The notes below the pieces were generated by a model that saw nothing but the letters and a program-made list of their open reading frames with translations, was not told where the DNA came from and did not search any database. From Ancylobacter novellus (GTDB taxonomy: Bacteria > Pseudomonadota > Alphaproteobacteria > Rhizobiales > Methylopilaceae), in the NCBI GenBank assembly GCA_003241695.1, contig QFPN01000005.1, forward strand, positions 186,001 through 250,000: a stretch of 64,000 nucleotides of DNA, written 5' to 3'. The translations under genes were made by a program, and so were the position numbers. Of the stretch, positions 1 through 8,966 are shown piece by piece (the first letter of the stretch is position 1; every line of letters begins with the position of its first letter).

Positions 1-589
<589 letters not shown>

Positions 590-641
590 CGGATCGCGGG
601 GCTTTTCGGGAACGGATCGAGGCGGCGGGAAAAGCCCGCCG

Positions 642-929
642 TCATTCGACGACCTTGGGCACGACGTAGAAATCGCCTTCGCGAGAGGGCGCGTTCATCA
701 GCACCTTCTCGGCGTCCTCGCCGTCGTTGACGACGTCGTCGCGAAGCCGCGCCGCGGACGGAATGACGCTCGTCATGGGCTCGACGCCCTCGACGTCCAG
801 CTCGGACAGCTCCTCGACGAAAGCGAGGATGGCGTCGAGCTCGCTCTTCAGCTTCGCCACCTCGTCGTCTGCGACCGCGATGCGGGCGAGCCGCGCGACG
901 CGGCGGACGGTGTTTTCGTCGACGGACAT
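642..929 (-). CDS. gatC: Asp-tRNA(Asn)/Glu-tRNA(Gln) amidotransferase subunit C
   Basis: A 95-residue protein starting MSVDENTVRRVARLARI, the typical GatC N-terminus. GatC is the small stabilising subunit of GatCAB. The conserved stretch EGVEPMTSV and the C-terminal block with APSREGDFYVVPKVVE (family: nAP.reg.f.VPkvie) are present. I chose the internal ATG because the 21 residues upstream of it do not resemble GatC and would make it longer than the usual 95-100 residues. It directly precedes gatA in transcription order. Confidence 0.95.
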   Translation of the reverse strand: MSVDENTVRRVARLARIAVADDEVAKLKSELDAILAFVEELSELDVEGVEPMTSVIPSAARLRDDVVNDGEDAEKVLMNAPSREGDFYVVPKVVE

Positions 930-1022
930 CAAGACTTTCCGGCGAAAGGCGCTCGCCGGAGAGGCCGGCGCAAGACTGCCGGGCTCTAGCACACGCTCGT
1001 CAAGCGCCGCAACGCCGGGCGC

Positions 1023-1319
1023 CTACCAGCCGGCCACAGCCGGCGCCGCCGAGACCGTGGCTTTGCGGGTCTTCTTGTCGAACAGGCACAGCATCGTCTC
1101 GCGCGTCCCCTTCATTCCGCCGGAGGCGATCCGGCCGGTGACGCGCGTCACGGAGTGAGCCTCGAACTCGACGGGCGGAAGGGTCTTGGTTCGGACGAGG
1201 CCGGACGCCTCCGCGCACGATTTCGCGACCTCCGCGTCGTGGGCGGCCCAGGCGTCGGGCGAGGCGGCGGCCGCCGGAAAGGACGCCAGCGCGACGACGA
1301 CGGCGAGAGCCGCCCTCAC
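1023..1319 (-). CDS. Small secreted protein of unknown function
   Basis: A 98-residue protein with a clear Sec signal peptide (residues 1 to about 19, hydrophobic core then ASFPAAAAS). The mature part is about 79 residues with two cysteines (in AKSCAEAS and TMLCLFDKK) that could form one disulfide in the periplasm. Its start overlaps the stop of the UPF0173 hydrolase gene by four bases (ATGA), so the two are translationally coupled. I do not recognise a family. The operon position may only reflect shared transcription. Confidence 0.7.
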   Translation of the reverse strand: MRAALAVVVALASFPAAAASPDAWAAHDAEVAKSCAEASGLVRTKTLPPVEFEAHSVTRVTGRIASGGMKGTRETMLCLFDKKTRKATVSAAPAVAGW

Positions 1320-2029
1320 CCCTCGGCCTCGAACTCCACGCCGACTTCAGGAACCTTCACGGAGGTGTTGCGCACGCTGTCCATCAGCGTCGAGAACTTT
1401 TCGGCGTTCGGGTCGAGAATCGGGAACGTGCCGTAGTGGCACGGCACCACGAGGTCGAAGTCGAAGAAGTGCCGGCAGGCGTAGGCCGCGGTCTTGGCGC
1501 CCATGGTGAAGCGGTCGCCGATCGGCACGAAGCCGATGGTGGGCGCATAGAGCTCGTTGATGAGCTTCATGTCGCCGAAGATGCCGGTGTCGCCCATGGC
1601 GTAGACCACCGGTTCGTCCTCGCCTTCCGGCGCGATGATCAGGCCGTGCGGGTCGCCGAGATAGATCGACACGCCGTTGTCCAGCAGCTTGCCGGAGGAA
1701 TGGAACGCCTGGGTCATGGTGACCCGGAAGCCCGGCAGCACGATCGAACCGCCGGTGTTCATCGGCTCGAGCTTCTCGACGCCCTGGCTGACGAGCCACT
1801 GGCCGAGATCGAAGTCGGCGACGAGGGTCGCGCCCGTGCGCTTCGCGATCTCGACGGTTTCGCCGACATGGTCGAAATGGCCGTGGGTGAGGAGAATGTG
1901 GGTGGCGTCCGCGGTCGCCTCCTCGCGGTTCCCCTTGAACACGCCGTTGTCGAGGAACGGGTCGATCAGGACGACCGACGACCCGAAGGCGAGTTTGAAG
2001 GCGGAATGGCCGTACCAGGTGATGCGCAT
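1316..2029 (-). CDS. UPF0173 metal-dependent hydrolase (metallo-beta-lactamase fold)
   Basis: 237 residues starting MRITWYGHSAFKL, the standard start of the UPF0173/YtkL-type family of L-ascorbate lactonase-like hydrolases. The dinuclear metal motif THGHFDHVGE (HxHxDH) is present at about residues 58-67. Further expected ligands are seen in the AMGDTGIFGDM and VVPCHYGTF stretches. The substrate is not known for this family in Alphaproteobacteria. The longer upstream reading frame lacks family similarity, so the internal ATG was taken. It is followed with a four-base overlap by the small secreted protein gene. Confidence 0.9.
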   Translation of the reverse strand: MRITWYGHSAFKLAFGSSVVLIDPFLDNGVFKGNREEATADATHILLTHGHFDHVGETVEIAKRTGATLVADFDLGQWLVSQGVEKLEPMNTGGSIVLPGFRVTMTQAFHSSGKLLDNGVSIYLGDPHGLIIAPEGEDEPVVYAMGDTGIFGDMKLINELYAPTIGFVPIGDRFTMGAKTAAYACRHFFDFDLVVPCHYGTFPILDPNAEKFSTLMDSVRNTSVKVPEVGVEFEAEG

Positions 2030-2167
2030 CTGTCTCGCTGCGTCCTTCGCTTGGTGTGCAGGCGTCGAGTCGCTCGGCCGCGAACATAAGAGACGGAACG
2101 TCCCCGGCAACCCGGGATCGCCGCGCGGCCCATGGCGCGGCGCAAGCGCGCCGTGGTAGCGAACGTC

Positions 2168-2671
2168 ATGCCCGCCGCCGTGTTCGCCGTCTTCGAGGAC
2201 TTCGCCGCCAGCCTGCCGCCGCAGGGGGCGCTGCTCGGCGTCGACCTCGGCACGAAGACGATCGGACTCGCGGTCTCCGATCCCGCCCGGCGGGTCGCCT
2301 CCCCGCTCGAAACCATCGCGCGCAAGAAATTCACTCCGGATGTACTGCGGATGCTCTCCGTCGGCGCCAGCCGCAAGGTCGCCGGCGTCGTGCTGGGGCT
2401 CCCCGTCAACATGGACGGCACGGAGGGCCCGCGCGCGCAGGCGACCCGCGCCTTTGCGCGCAATCTCGCGCCGCTGACCGAGCTGCCGATCGCGTTCTGG
2501 GACGAACGCATGTCGACCGCGGCGGTCGAGCGGATGCTGATCTCGTTCGACACCACCCGCAAACGCCGCGACGAGGTCGTGGACAAGCTCGCCGCCGCAT
2601 ACATCCTTCAGGGCGCGCTCGACCGCATGTCGTTCCTGGCGCGGCAGGCGACCGGCGACGACGAGCCGTGA
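2168..2671 (+). CDS. ruvX: Putative pre-16S rRNA nuclease / Holliday junction resolvase-like YqgF
   Basis: 167 residues from the ATG at 2168; an alternative ATG at 2132 adds 12 residues but makes the protein longer than usual. The YqgF RNase H-like fold is recognised by GVDLGTKTIGLAVSD near the N-terminus (first acidic residue), LGLPVNMDGTEGPRA, and WDERMSTAAVERML, with the terminal acidic pair near RDEVVDKLAA. The family trims the 5' end of pre-16S rRNA. It overlaps the next gene by four bases (GTGA). Confidence 0.92.
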   Translation: MPAAVFAVFEDFAASLPPQGALLGVDLGTKTIGLAVSDPARRVASPLETIARKKFTPDVLRMLSVGASRKVAGVVLGLPVNMDGTEGPRAQATRAFARNLAPLTELPIAFWDERMSTAAVERMLISFDTTRKRRDEVVDKLAAAYILQGALDRMSFLARQATGDDEP

Positions 2672-3609
2672 TCGTCGCGATCGAAAGCCTTCTGCCGTCG
2701 CTGCTCCTGATCGCGCTCGGCTTCGGGATCGCGCGCACGCAGATCATGTCGCGCGACGGCTGGGAGGGCGTCGAGCGGCTGAACTACTACCTGCTCTACC
2801 CGATGCTGCTGTTCGTCAGCGTGGTGCGGGCGGATCTGCGCACGGCGCCCGTCTTCGCCGCCGGCGCGGCGATGGCGCTCGGCGTGCTGACCCTCGCCGC
2901 CTTTATGGTCGCGACCCGCAGGCTGTGGACGGCTGCGCCCGGCGTCGACGGGCCGGGTTTCACCAGCCACATGCAGGGCGCGGTCCGATACAACACCGCG
3001 GTCGCGCTCGCCGTGTGCGGCGCGCTGTTCGGACAGGAAGGGCTCGCGCTCGCGGCGCTCGGCGCGGTCGCGATCGTGCCGCTCATCAACGTGATCTCGG
3101 TCACGACGCTCGCGACCTGGGCGACGGACCGCCGGCCGACCGTCGCGGGACTTGCGAAGGAGATCGCCCTCAATCCGCTGATCATCGGCACGGTCGCCGG
3201 CGCGCTGGTCAACGCCTCCGGGATCCCGCTCTACACGCCGCTGACGGAGACGCTCGACCTGATCGGCCGGGGAGCGCTCGGGATCGCGCTGCTGCTCGTC
3301 GGGGCGGGACTGAGATGGCGCGCGCTCGCGCCAAGGGTCGACGTCGCAGCCGACATGGCCGCGAAGCTCGTCGTCATGCCGCTGCTGATGGCGGGCTACG
3401 CGCTCATGCTCGGGGTGGAGGGCGTCGCGCTCGCGGTGGTCGCGATCAGCGGGGCCATGCCGACGGCGAGCAGCGCCTACGTGCTGGCGCGGCGGATGGG
3501 CGGCGACGCCGACCTGATGGCGTCGCTCATCACGTCACAGACAGTCGCCGCCTTCGTGACGCTGCCCGTGGTGGTCTGGCTCGTCGGCGGCGGGACCATG
3601 ATGCCGTGA
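2668..3609 (+). CDS. AEC-family permease (auxin efflux carrier type)
   Basis: 313 residues with a GTG start at 2668, overlapping the ruvX stop. The sequence starts with a hydrophobic segment (VIVAIESLLPSLLLIALGFG) and carries about ten predicted membrane helices in the 5+5 arrangement of the AEC/bile-acid-symporter-like fold. Conserved features include LNYYLLYPMLLF early and NPLIIGTVAGALVNASG at the start of the second half. Bacterial members transport malate, malonate or other small carboxylates, but the substrate cannot be read from sequence. No regulator or enzyme neighbour indicates a pathway. Confidence 0.85.
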   Translation: MIVAIESLLPSLLLIALGFGIARTQIMSRDGWEGVERLNYYLLYPMLLFVSVVRADLRTAPVFAAGAAMALGVLTLAAFMVATRRLWTAAPGVDGPGFTSHMQGAVRYNTAVALAVCGALFGQEGLALAALGAVAIVPLINVISVTTLATWATDRRPTVAGLAKEIALNPLIIGTVAGALVNASGIPLYTPLTETLDLIGRGALGIALLLVGAGLRWRALAPRVDVAADMAAKLVVMPLLMAGYALMLGVEGVALAVVAISGAMPTASSAYVLARRMGGDADLMASLITSQTVAAFVTLPVVVWLVGGGTMMP

Positions 3610-3636
3610 TCACGGCCCCGCCGTCGTGACGCCCCG

Positions 3637-4203
3637 TCAGCAGGGCCGGTAGCGGACGACCTTCACCGGACGGCCGTTGGCGTCGCGGCGCTTCGAGATC
3701 ACCTGGCACTCGGCTCCGCGATAGACGCGGCGCGGAGCGGCGTAATAGCCGTCGTCGTAGTAGTCGTCATAGTAATAGGGGCTCGCGAGCGCAGCGCCCG
3801 CCGCGAGGCCGACGACGCCCGCCGCATAGTAGCCGCCATAGCCGCGGCGCCAGCCGTAACGCGGGCCGTACCAGCCGCGATGGCCGTAGTAGCCGCGCCC
3901 GCCGCGCCAGCCGTAGCGGCCGCCGTTCCAGCTACGGCCGCCCCAGGACCTGCCGCCGCCCCAGCTGCGGCCGCCGCCGAAGGAACGCCCGCCGCCGAAC
4001 GATCGGCCGCCAAAACTGCGACCGCCGCCTCCGAAGCCGCGGCCGCCGCCGCCATGGCCGACCGTCTGGATGTCCTTCATGCTGATCCCGGCGATCGACG
4101 CGCCGGACGCGTTCCCGTTCGAAGCGGCCGCAGCCGGCGAGGCCAGCGCTGCCACGCCGAGCGCGCAGGCGCCGGCGACGACGACATTGTGAAGCGAATT
4201 CAT
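3637..4203 (-). CDS. Secreted glycine/arginine/tyrosine-rich repeat protein
   Basis: 188 residues. A signal peptide (residues 1 to about 27, ending SPAAAAS) is followed by a low-complexity region with repeated RSFGGG and RSWGG units (about residues 58-95) and then a Gly/Arg/Tyr/Trp-rich stretch. A short hydrophobic segment AAGVVGLAAGAALASPYYY and an acidic tyrosine run DDYYDDGYY follow. The C-terminal module has a cysteine pair (CQVISKRR and final RYRPC). Similar proteins are common and uncharacterised in Hyphomicrobiales. An envelope or surface role is inference. The 197 bases upstream, to pyrB, hold no recognisable feature. Confidence 0.8.
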   Translation of the reverse strand: MNSLHNVVVAGACALGVAALASPAAAASNGNASGASIAGISMKDIQTVGHGGGGRGFGGGGRSFGGRSFGGGRSFGGGRSWGGGRSWGGRSWNGGRYGWRGGRGYYGHRGWYGPRYGWRRGYGGYYAAGVVGLAAGAALASPYYYDDYYDDGYYAAPRRVYRGAECQVISKRRDANGRPVKVVRYRPC

Positions 4204-4400
4204 TGGACTCTAGCCTCCTGGCGAGCGTTCGCCCCGTCCCTGACAAGGCTTGAACGTCGCGAAATGGCCGACCTTGCGGCTACACGCCCCAAAAAATCGG
4301 CGCGTCCCCTTAGCTCCCCACATGGCGCTGCGAAGTCGGTGGGCAAGAGCGCTTCTCCCCTTGCGGCCGCTGCGCCTTGCGGCTTAAGAACCCGACCTTG

Positions 4401-5354
4401 ATGAGCCCCGAGCCGAGCCCGCCGTTCGCGTTCCCGCACCGACATCTGCTCGGGATCGCCGGCCTTTCGCCGGCCGACATCGAGAGCCTGCTGGCCTCCG
4501 CCGAAGACGCGGTCGCGCTCTCCCGTCAGGTCGAGAAGAAAAAAGCGACTTTGCGCGGACGCACGCAGGTCAACCTGTTCTTCGAAGCCTCGACCCGCAC
4601 CCAGTCCTCCTTCGAGATCGCCGGCAAGCGGCTCGGCGCGGACGTCATGAACATGTCGGTCGCCTCCTCGTCGCTCAAGAAGGGCGAGACGGTGCTGGAC
4701 ACCGCCGTCACGCTTAACGCGATGCGGCCGGACATCATCGTGGTGCGCCATCATGCGGCCGGCGCGGTCGCGCTGCTCGCGCAGAAGGTCGACTGTTCGG
4801 TGGTGAACGCCGGCGACGGCGCGCACGAGCATCCGACGCAGGCGCTGCTCGACGCGCTCACAATCAAGCGCGCCAAGGGACGGATCGCCGGCCTCAAGGT
4901 CGCGATCTGCGGCGACGTCCTGCACAGCCGCGTCGCGCGCTCGAACATCATCCTTCTGAACGCGCTCGGCGCCGAGGTGCGGGTGGTCGCGCCGTCCACG
5001 CTGCTCCCGGCCGGGATCGAGCGGATGGGCGTGACGCCCTTCCGCACCATGCGCGAGGGGCTCGCCGGCGTCGACGTCGTGATGATGCTGCGCCTCCAGC
5101 TCGAGCGGATGAACGGCTCCTACGTGCCCTCGGTGAAGGAGTACTTCGCGCGCTTCGGCCTCGACGCGGCGAAGCTCGCCTACGCCGCGCCGGACGCTGT
5201 CGTCATGCATCCCGGCCCGATGAACCGCGGGGTCGAGATCGCGTCGGACGTCGCCGACGGCCCGCGCTCGCTGATCCGCGACCAGGTCGAGATGGGCGTC
5301 GCGGTCCGCATGGCGGTGCTCGAGGCGCTCGCGAGGCATCTCCCCAATGCGTGA
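4401..5354 (+). CDS. pyrB: Aspartate carbamoyltransferase catalytic subunit
   Basis: 317 residues, catalysing carbamoyl phosphate plus aspartate to carbamoyl-aspartate in pyrimidine synthesis. The carbamoyl-phosphate motif STRTQSSFE lies at about residues 59-67, with HEHPTQALLD in the middle and HPGPMNRGVE near the C-terminus, as in true ATCases. No pyrI regulatory gene is adjacent. The start MSPEPSPP was taken because the eight residues before it are not conserved. It overlaps the pyrC-like gene by eight bases, which suggests translational coupling and probably a physical complex with the pyrC-like product, as in class A ATCases. Confidence 0.96.
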   Translation: MSPEPSPPFAFPHRHLLGIAGLSPADIESLLASAEDAVALSRQVEKKKATLRGRTQVNLFFEASTRTQSSFEIAGKRLGADVMNMSVASSSLKKGETVLDTAVTLNAMRPDIIVVRHHAAGAVALLAQKVDCSVVNAGDGAHEHPTQALLDALTIKRAKGRIAGLKVAICGDVLHSRVARSNIILLNALGAEVRVVAPSTLLPAGIERMGVTPFRTMREGLAGVDVVMMLRLQLERMNGSYVPSVKEYFARFGLDAAKLAYAAPDAVVMHPGPMNRGVEIASDVADGPRSLIRDQVEMGVAVRMAVLEALARHLPNA

Positions 5355-6651
5355 GTACAAGCCCTCCGAGACCCGCCCCACCCTCTTCGTCAACGCCCGC
5401 CTGCTCTGCCCGGCGACCGGCCTCGACGAGGCCGGCTCGCTGCTGGTCGACGGCGGCGCGATCGTCGAGGTCGGCGCGAAGGTTCCTCCCGCCGCGCGCG
5501 CCGACGTGGTCGACTGCCGGGGCGCGGCGCTCGCGCCGGGCCTGATCGATCTCGGCGCCTTCATGGGCGAGCCGGGCGCCGAACACCGGGAGACGATCGA
5601 GACCGCGAGCCGCGCGGCGGCGGCCGGCGGCGTCACCACCATCGTGGCGCGGCCCGACACGACCCCGCCGGTCGACGCGCCGGAAATCGTCGACCACCTG
5701 AAACGGCGGGCGCGCGACACCGCGAGCGTGCATGTGCATCCCATGGCCGCGCTGACCAAAGGTCTTGCGGGCCATGAGATGACCGAGATCGGCCTGCTGC
5801 TCGACGCGGGAGCGGTCGCCTTCACCGACGGGCCGCGGTCGGTCGCGAACGCGAGGGTGCTTCGGCGCGCGATGACCTACGCCCGCGACTCGGGCGCGCT
5901 GATCTGCTGCCACGTCGAGGATCCCGACCTCGCCGCCGGCGGCGCCATGAACGAGGGCGAGTTCGCCTCCCGCCTCGGACTGCCGGGCCGCCCCTCCGCC
6001 GCCGAGACGATCATGCTCGAGCGCGACGTCCGGCTCGCGGCGCTCACCGGCGCGCGCTACCACGCCAACCTCGTCACCTGCGCCGAAAGCCTCGAGGTCA
6101 TGGCGCGCGCCAAGGCCGCCGGCGCGCAGGTCACCTGCGGCGCCTCGATCGCCCATCTGACGCTGAACGAGAACGACGTCGGCCAGTACCGGACCTTCTT
6201 CAAGCTCGCGCCTCCCCTGCGCCACGAGGACGACCGCCGCGCGCTGGTGCAGGCCCTCGCCGACGGCCTCGTCGACGTCGTGTGCTCGGCTCACGAGCCG
6301 CAGGACGTCGAGGTCAAGCGCCGGCCGTTCGCCGAGGCCGAGGACGGCGCGATCGGGCTCGAGACGATGCTGGCCGCCGGGCTGCGGCTCGTCCATTCGG
6401 GCGACGTGCCGCTGCTGACCCTGCTCAGGGCCATGTCGACGCGGCCTGCCGAACTTCTCGGCCTGCCGGGCGGCTCGCTGACGGTGGGCGCGCCTGCGGA
6501 TCTGGTGCTGTTCGACCCCGACGAGCCCTGGGTGCTCGACGCCGCGACGCTGAAGTCGAAGTCGAAGAACACGCCGTTCGACCAGGCGCGCTTCCAGGGC
6601 CGCGTGCTGCGCACCGTCGTTGCCGGACGCACGGTCTACGCCTACGGTTGA
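5347..6651 (+). CDS. Dihydroorotase-like protein, probably non-catalytic (pyrC-prime type)
   Basis: 434 residues with the type I dihydroorotase/allantoinase fold. The usual metal-binding HxH in the GLID-L-HVH-REPG motif is replaced: residues 65-77 read GLIDLGAFMGEPG. The late TDHAPH motif is replaced by SAHEPQ. Several metal ligands are therefore missing and catalysis is unlikely. In Pseudomonas an inactive dihydroorotase homologue (pDHO) is a structural partner of ATCase, and the tight pyrB overlap here fits that role. A true dihydroorotase should then exist elsewhere in the genome. Many alphaproteobacterial genomes carry this variant, annotated simply as pyrC. Confidence 0.9.
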   Translation: MREYKPSETRPTLFVNARLLCPATGLDEAGSLLVDGGAIVEVGAKVPPAARADVVDCRGAALAPGLIDLGAFMGEPGAEHRETIETASRAAAAGGVTTIVARPDTTPPVDAPEIVDHLKRRARDTASVHVHPMAALTKGLAGHEMTEIGLLLDAGAVAFTDGPRSVANARVLRRAMTYARDSGALICCHVEDPDLAAGGAMNEGEFASRLGLPGRPSAAETIMLERDVRLAALTGARYHANLVTCAESLEVMARAKAAGAQVTCGASIAHLTLNENDVGQYRTFFKLAPPLRHEDDRRALVQALADGLVDVVCSAHEPQDVEVKRRPFAEAEDGAIGLETMLAAGLRLVHSGDVPLLTLLRAMSTRPAELLGLPGGSLTVGAPADLVLFDPDEPWVLDAATLKSKSKNTPFDQARFQGRVLRTVVAGRTVYAYG

Positions 6652-6674
6652 GGCGATGCTCTGTGGACGCGCGA

Positions 6675-6795
6675 ACTGCGTGCTTCGAGACGCCCGCTTT
6701 CGCGGGCTCCTCAGCATGAGGACCGTTGAGGATGCCGATCGATAACTTCCTCATGCTGAGGAGCGGCCCGCAGGGACGCGTCTCGAAGCACGCAG
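6675..6795. repeat. Extragenic palindrome (type 1)
   Basis: Two arms of about 48 bases in inverted orientation flank a short centre at 6723-6747. The left arm contains CTCCTCAGCATGAGG and the right arm CCTCATGCTGAGGAG; the outer parts (TGCTTCGAGACGC and GCGTCTCGAAGCA) also pair. It fills the gap between the pyrC-like gene and plsY and can form a long hairpin in RNA. It resembles dispersed palindromic elements of Hyphomicrobiales genomes. Confidence 0.8.
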
Positions 6796-6820
6796 CTCCG
6801 CTCGCGCAGGCGGACCAGCG

Positions 6821-7429
6821 GTGACGAGCCTCCTCCTCGCCGCCGTCCTCGGTTATCTGCTCGGCTCGATCCCCTTCGGCGTGATCGTCACGCGCGCAGC
6901 CGGCGCAGGCGACCTGCGCAAGATCGGCTCCGGCAACATCGGCACCACCAACGTGCTGCGCACGGGCCGCAAGGGGCTCGCCGCGCTCACGCTTCTCGGC
7001 GACATGCTGAAGGCGACCGCGGCCGTCCTCCTCGCCCGCCACTTCTGGGGCGAGACCGCCGGCCTGGTCGCGGGCGCGGCGGCCTTCTTCGGGCACGTCT
7101 TTCCCGTCTGGCTCAAGTTTCGAGGCGGCAAGGGCGTCGCGACCTATCTCGGCGCGCTGATCGGCGCGTTCTGGCCGGTCGCGCTCGCCTTCGCCGCGAT
7201 CTGGATCGCGGTCGCCAAGATCACGAAATACTCCTCCGCCTCGGCGCTCGCCGCCAGCCTCGCCGCTCCGATCCTGCTCGCCGTCTTCGCGGACCGGACG
7301 ACGGCGCTGGCGTTCGCGGGGCTCGCCGTCGCGCTGTGGGCGCTCCACCACGAGAACATCGGCCGCCTCATTGCGGGGCGGGAAAGCCGCATCGGCCAGA
7401 AATCGGCCGCGCCCGGCGGCCAGGGGTAG
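6821..7429 (+). CDS. plsY: Acyl-phosphate:glycerol-3-phosphate acyltransferase
   Basis: 202 residues with a GTG start at 6821. PlsY is an integral membrane enzyme that transfers an acyl group from acyl phosphate to glycerol-3-phosphate in phospholipid synthesis. The three conserved loops are visible: SGNIGTTNVLRTG (near residues 37-49), GHVFPVWLKFRGGKGVAT (about 90-107) and HHENIGRLIAGRESRIG (about 169-185). Five membrane segments alternate with them. dprA starts 10 bases after its stop, a plsY-dprA pair seen in other Alphaproteobacteria. Confidence 0.95.
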   Translation: MTSLLLAAVLGYLLGSIPFGVIVTRAAGAGDLRKIGSGNIGTTNVLRTGRKGLAALTLLGDMLKATAAVLLARHFWGETAGLVAGAAAFFGHVFPVWLKFRGGKGVATYLGALIGAFWPVALAFAAIWIAVAKITKYSSASALAASLAAPILLAVFADRTTALAFAGLAVALWALHHENIGRLIAGRESRIGQKSAAPGGQG

Positions 7430-7439
7430 GCGGAACCTC

Positions 7440-8564
7440 ATGGCCGGGTTCAGCGACGCGCAGCGGACGGCCTGGCTTCGGCTCATTCGCTCCGAGAACG
7501 TCGGCCCCCGGACGTTCCGAAATCTCGTCAACCAGTTCGGCGGCGCGGCCGCGGCGCTGGAGGCGCTGCCGGATCTCGCGCGGCGGGGCGGACGGCCGAT
7601 CCATGTGTGCAGCCTCGCCGAAGCCGAGGACGAACTCGCCGAATGCGCGCGTCGCGGAGCGCGCCTGATCGCGGTCGGCGAGACGGACTATCCGGCGGCG
7701 CTCGCCGCGACCGAGGGCGCGCCGCCGCTGCTCGCGGTCGCAGGAAGCCCGACCGTGTTCCGCCGCCCGATGGTCGCGATCGTGGGAGCGCGCAACGCGT
7801 CCTCGGCGGGACGGACCTTCGCGGCGCGAATCGCCTCCGAACTCGGCGGCGCAGGATGGGTCGTGGTCTCGGGCCTCGCCCGCGGGATCGACGCCGCCGC
7901 CCACGCCGCCTCGACCCGGAGCGGCACGGTCGCGGTCTTCGCAGGCGGCCTCGACTGCCTCTACCCGCCCGAGCATGCCGATCTTGCGAGCCGGATCGTG
8001 GAGGAAGGCGCGCTCGTCTCCGAGATGCCGATGGGCTGGCAGCCGCGCGGGCGCGATTTTCCGCGACGAAACCGCATCATCGCGGCGATGAGCCTCGGCG
8101 TCGTCGTCGTGGAGGCCGCGCCGCGGTCCGGCTCGCTGATCACCGCGAGGCTCGCGACGGAAATCGGTCGCGAGGTGATGGCGGCTCCCGGCTCGCCGCT
8201 CGATCCCCGCTGCGAGGGCTCGAACGCGCTGCTGCGGGAAGGCGCGACGCTGATCACCCGTTCCGACCACGTGATCGAGGCGCTCGCCCCGCTGATCGAC
8301 CGCGGCCCCCCGGCTCCGCTCCCGATCTCGCTCGAGCAGGCGGCCTGCGCCGGGTTCGAACCGGCCGCGCCCGCGGACGACGAACGGAACCGGGTGCTGG
8401 AGCTCCTCGGCCCCTCCCCGGCGGCGATCGACGATCTCGCGCGACAATCGGGAGCGCCCGTGCGCATCGTGCAGGTCGTGCTGCTCGAACTGGAGCTTGC
8501 GGGACGACTCGAACGCCGCGAGGACGGACGGGTCGCGCTTCGAAGCCTAGAGCCCTGGCTTTGA
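7440..8564 (+). CDS. dprA: DNA-processing protein DprA
   Basis: 374 residues. DprA binds incoming single-stranded DNA and loads RecA during transformation. The Rossmann-like domain shows GARNASSAGRTFA, VVSGLARGIDAAAH (about 140-153) and FPRRNRIIAAMS followed by EAAPRSGSLITARLA. The C-terminal 60 residues form the winged-helix (DML1-like) domain with LLELELAGRLERREDGRV. The start MAGFSDAQRTAWLRL follows plsY by 10 bases. Its 3' end overlaps an oppositely oriented small gene by 18 bases. Confidence 0.95.
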   Translation: MAGFSDAQRTAWLRLIRSENVGPRTFRNLVNQFGGAAAALEALPDLARRGGRPIHVCSLAEAEDELAECARRGARLIAVGETDYPAALAATEGAPPLLAVAGSPTVFRRPMVAIVGARNASSAGRTFAARIASELGGAGWVVVSGLARGIDAAAHAASTRSGTVAVFAGGLDCLYPPEHADLASRIVEEGALVSEMPMGWQPRGRDFPRRNRIIAAMSLGVVVVEAAPRSGSLITARLATEIGREVMAAPGSPLDPRCEGSNALLREGATLITRSDHVIEALAPLIDRGPPAPLPISLEQAACAGFEPAAPADDERNRVLELLGPSPAAIDDLARQSGAPVRIVQVVLLELELAGRLERREDGRVALRSLEPWL

Positions 8565-8774
8565 ACGAGCGGCGGGATCCGCTTCGCCGCCGCCCGTCCG
8601 CGCCGCCGATTCGGCCTCGAGCCGCGCCATGTCGAGAAGATAGGCGAGCACGGTCAGTCCGCTGCGGCGCGACAGGCGGCTGAGGTCGTCGCTCATCGAC
8701 GCCACATAGTCCGCGACCTCCTCGCGCCGTCCTTCGAACGGCGACGCCTCGCCTTCCAGCTTCTGCAACCGCAT
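8547..8774 (-). CDS. Small conserved-looking protein, unknown function
   Basis: 75 residues starting MRLQKLEGEASPFEGRREEV, convergent to dprA with an 18-base overlap. It looks helical and cytoplasmic: a charged N-terminal segment, then a helix ending SGLTVLAYLLDMARLEAES. It lacks a signal peptide and cysteines. The region upstream (about 8790-8825) is distinctly AT-rich for this genome, with TATCATAAAAACATAAATC, and looks like a promoter facing this gene. The antisense frame through topA continues far upstream, but only this terminal part has sensible protein composition. I do not recognise a named family. Confidence 0.65.
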   Translation of the reverse strand: MRLQKLEGEASPFEGRREEVADYVASMSDDLSRLSRRSGLTVLAYLLDMARLEAESAARTGGGEADPAARSKPGL

Positions 8775-8966
8775 TCCCCGACACCCCATAAAGTTGCATA
8801 TCATAAAAACATAAATCATCGATTGCGCTTGCGCCACAACCTGCGTTTTCCTGCGACGGCCGCGTCGCGAACCGGCGCGCGACCGCTCCATTTGACACGC
8901 TCGTGCCGCTCTCCCATTTTCCGGCCGCCGCCGAAGGCAATACGGCAGGCGAAAGGCTCTACCTCC

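Noticed and set aside
3950..4050. Regular short repeats as a CRISPR array
   Set aside because: They encode in-frame glycine-rich repeats in a secreted protein; there are no spacers and no cas genes.
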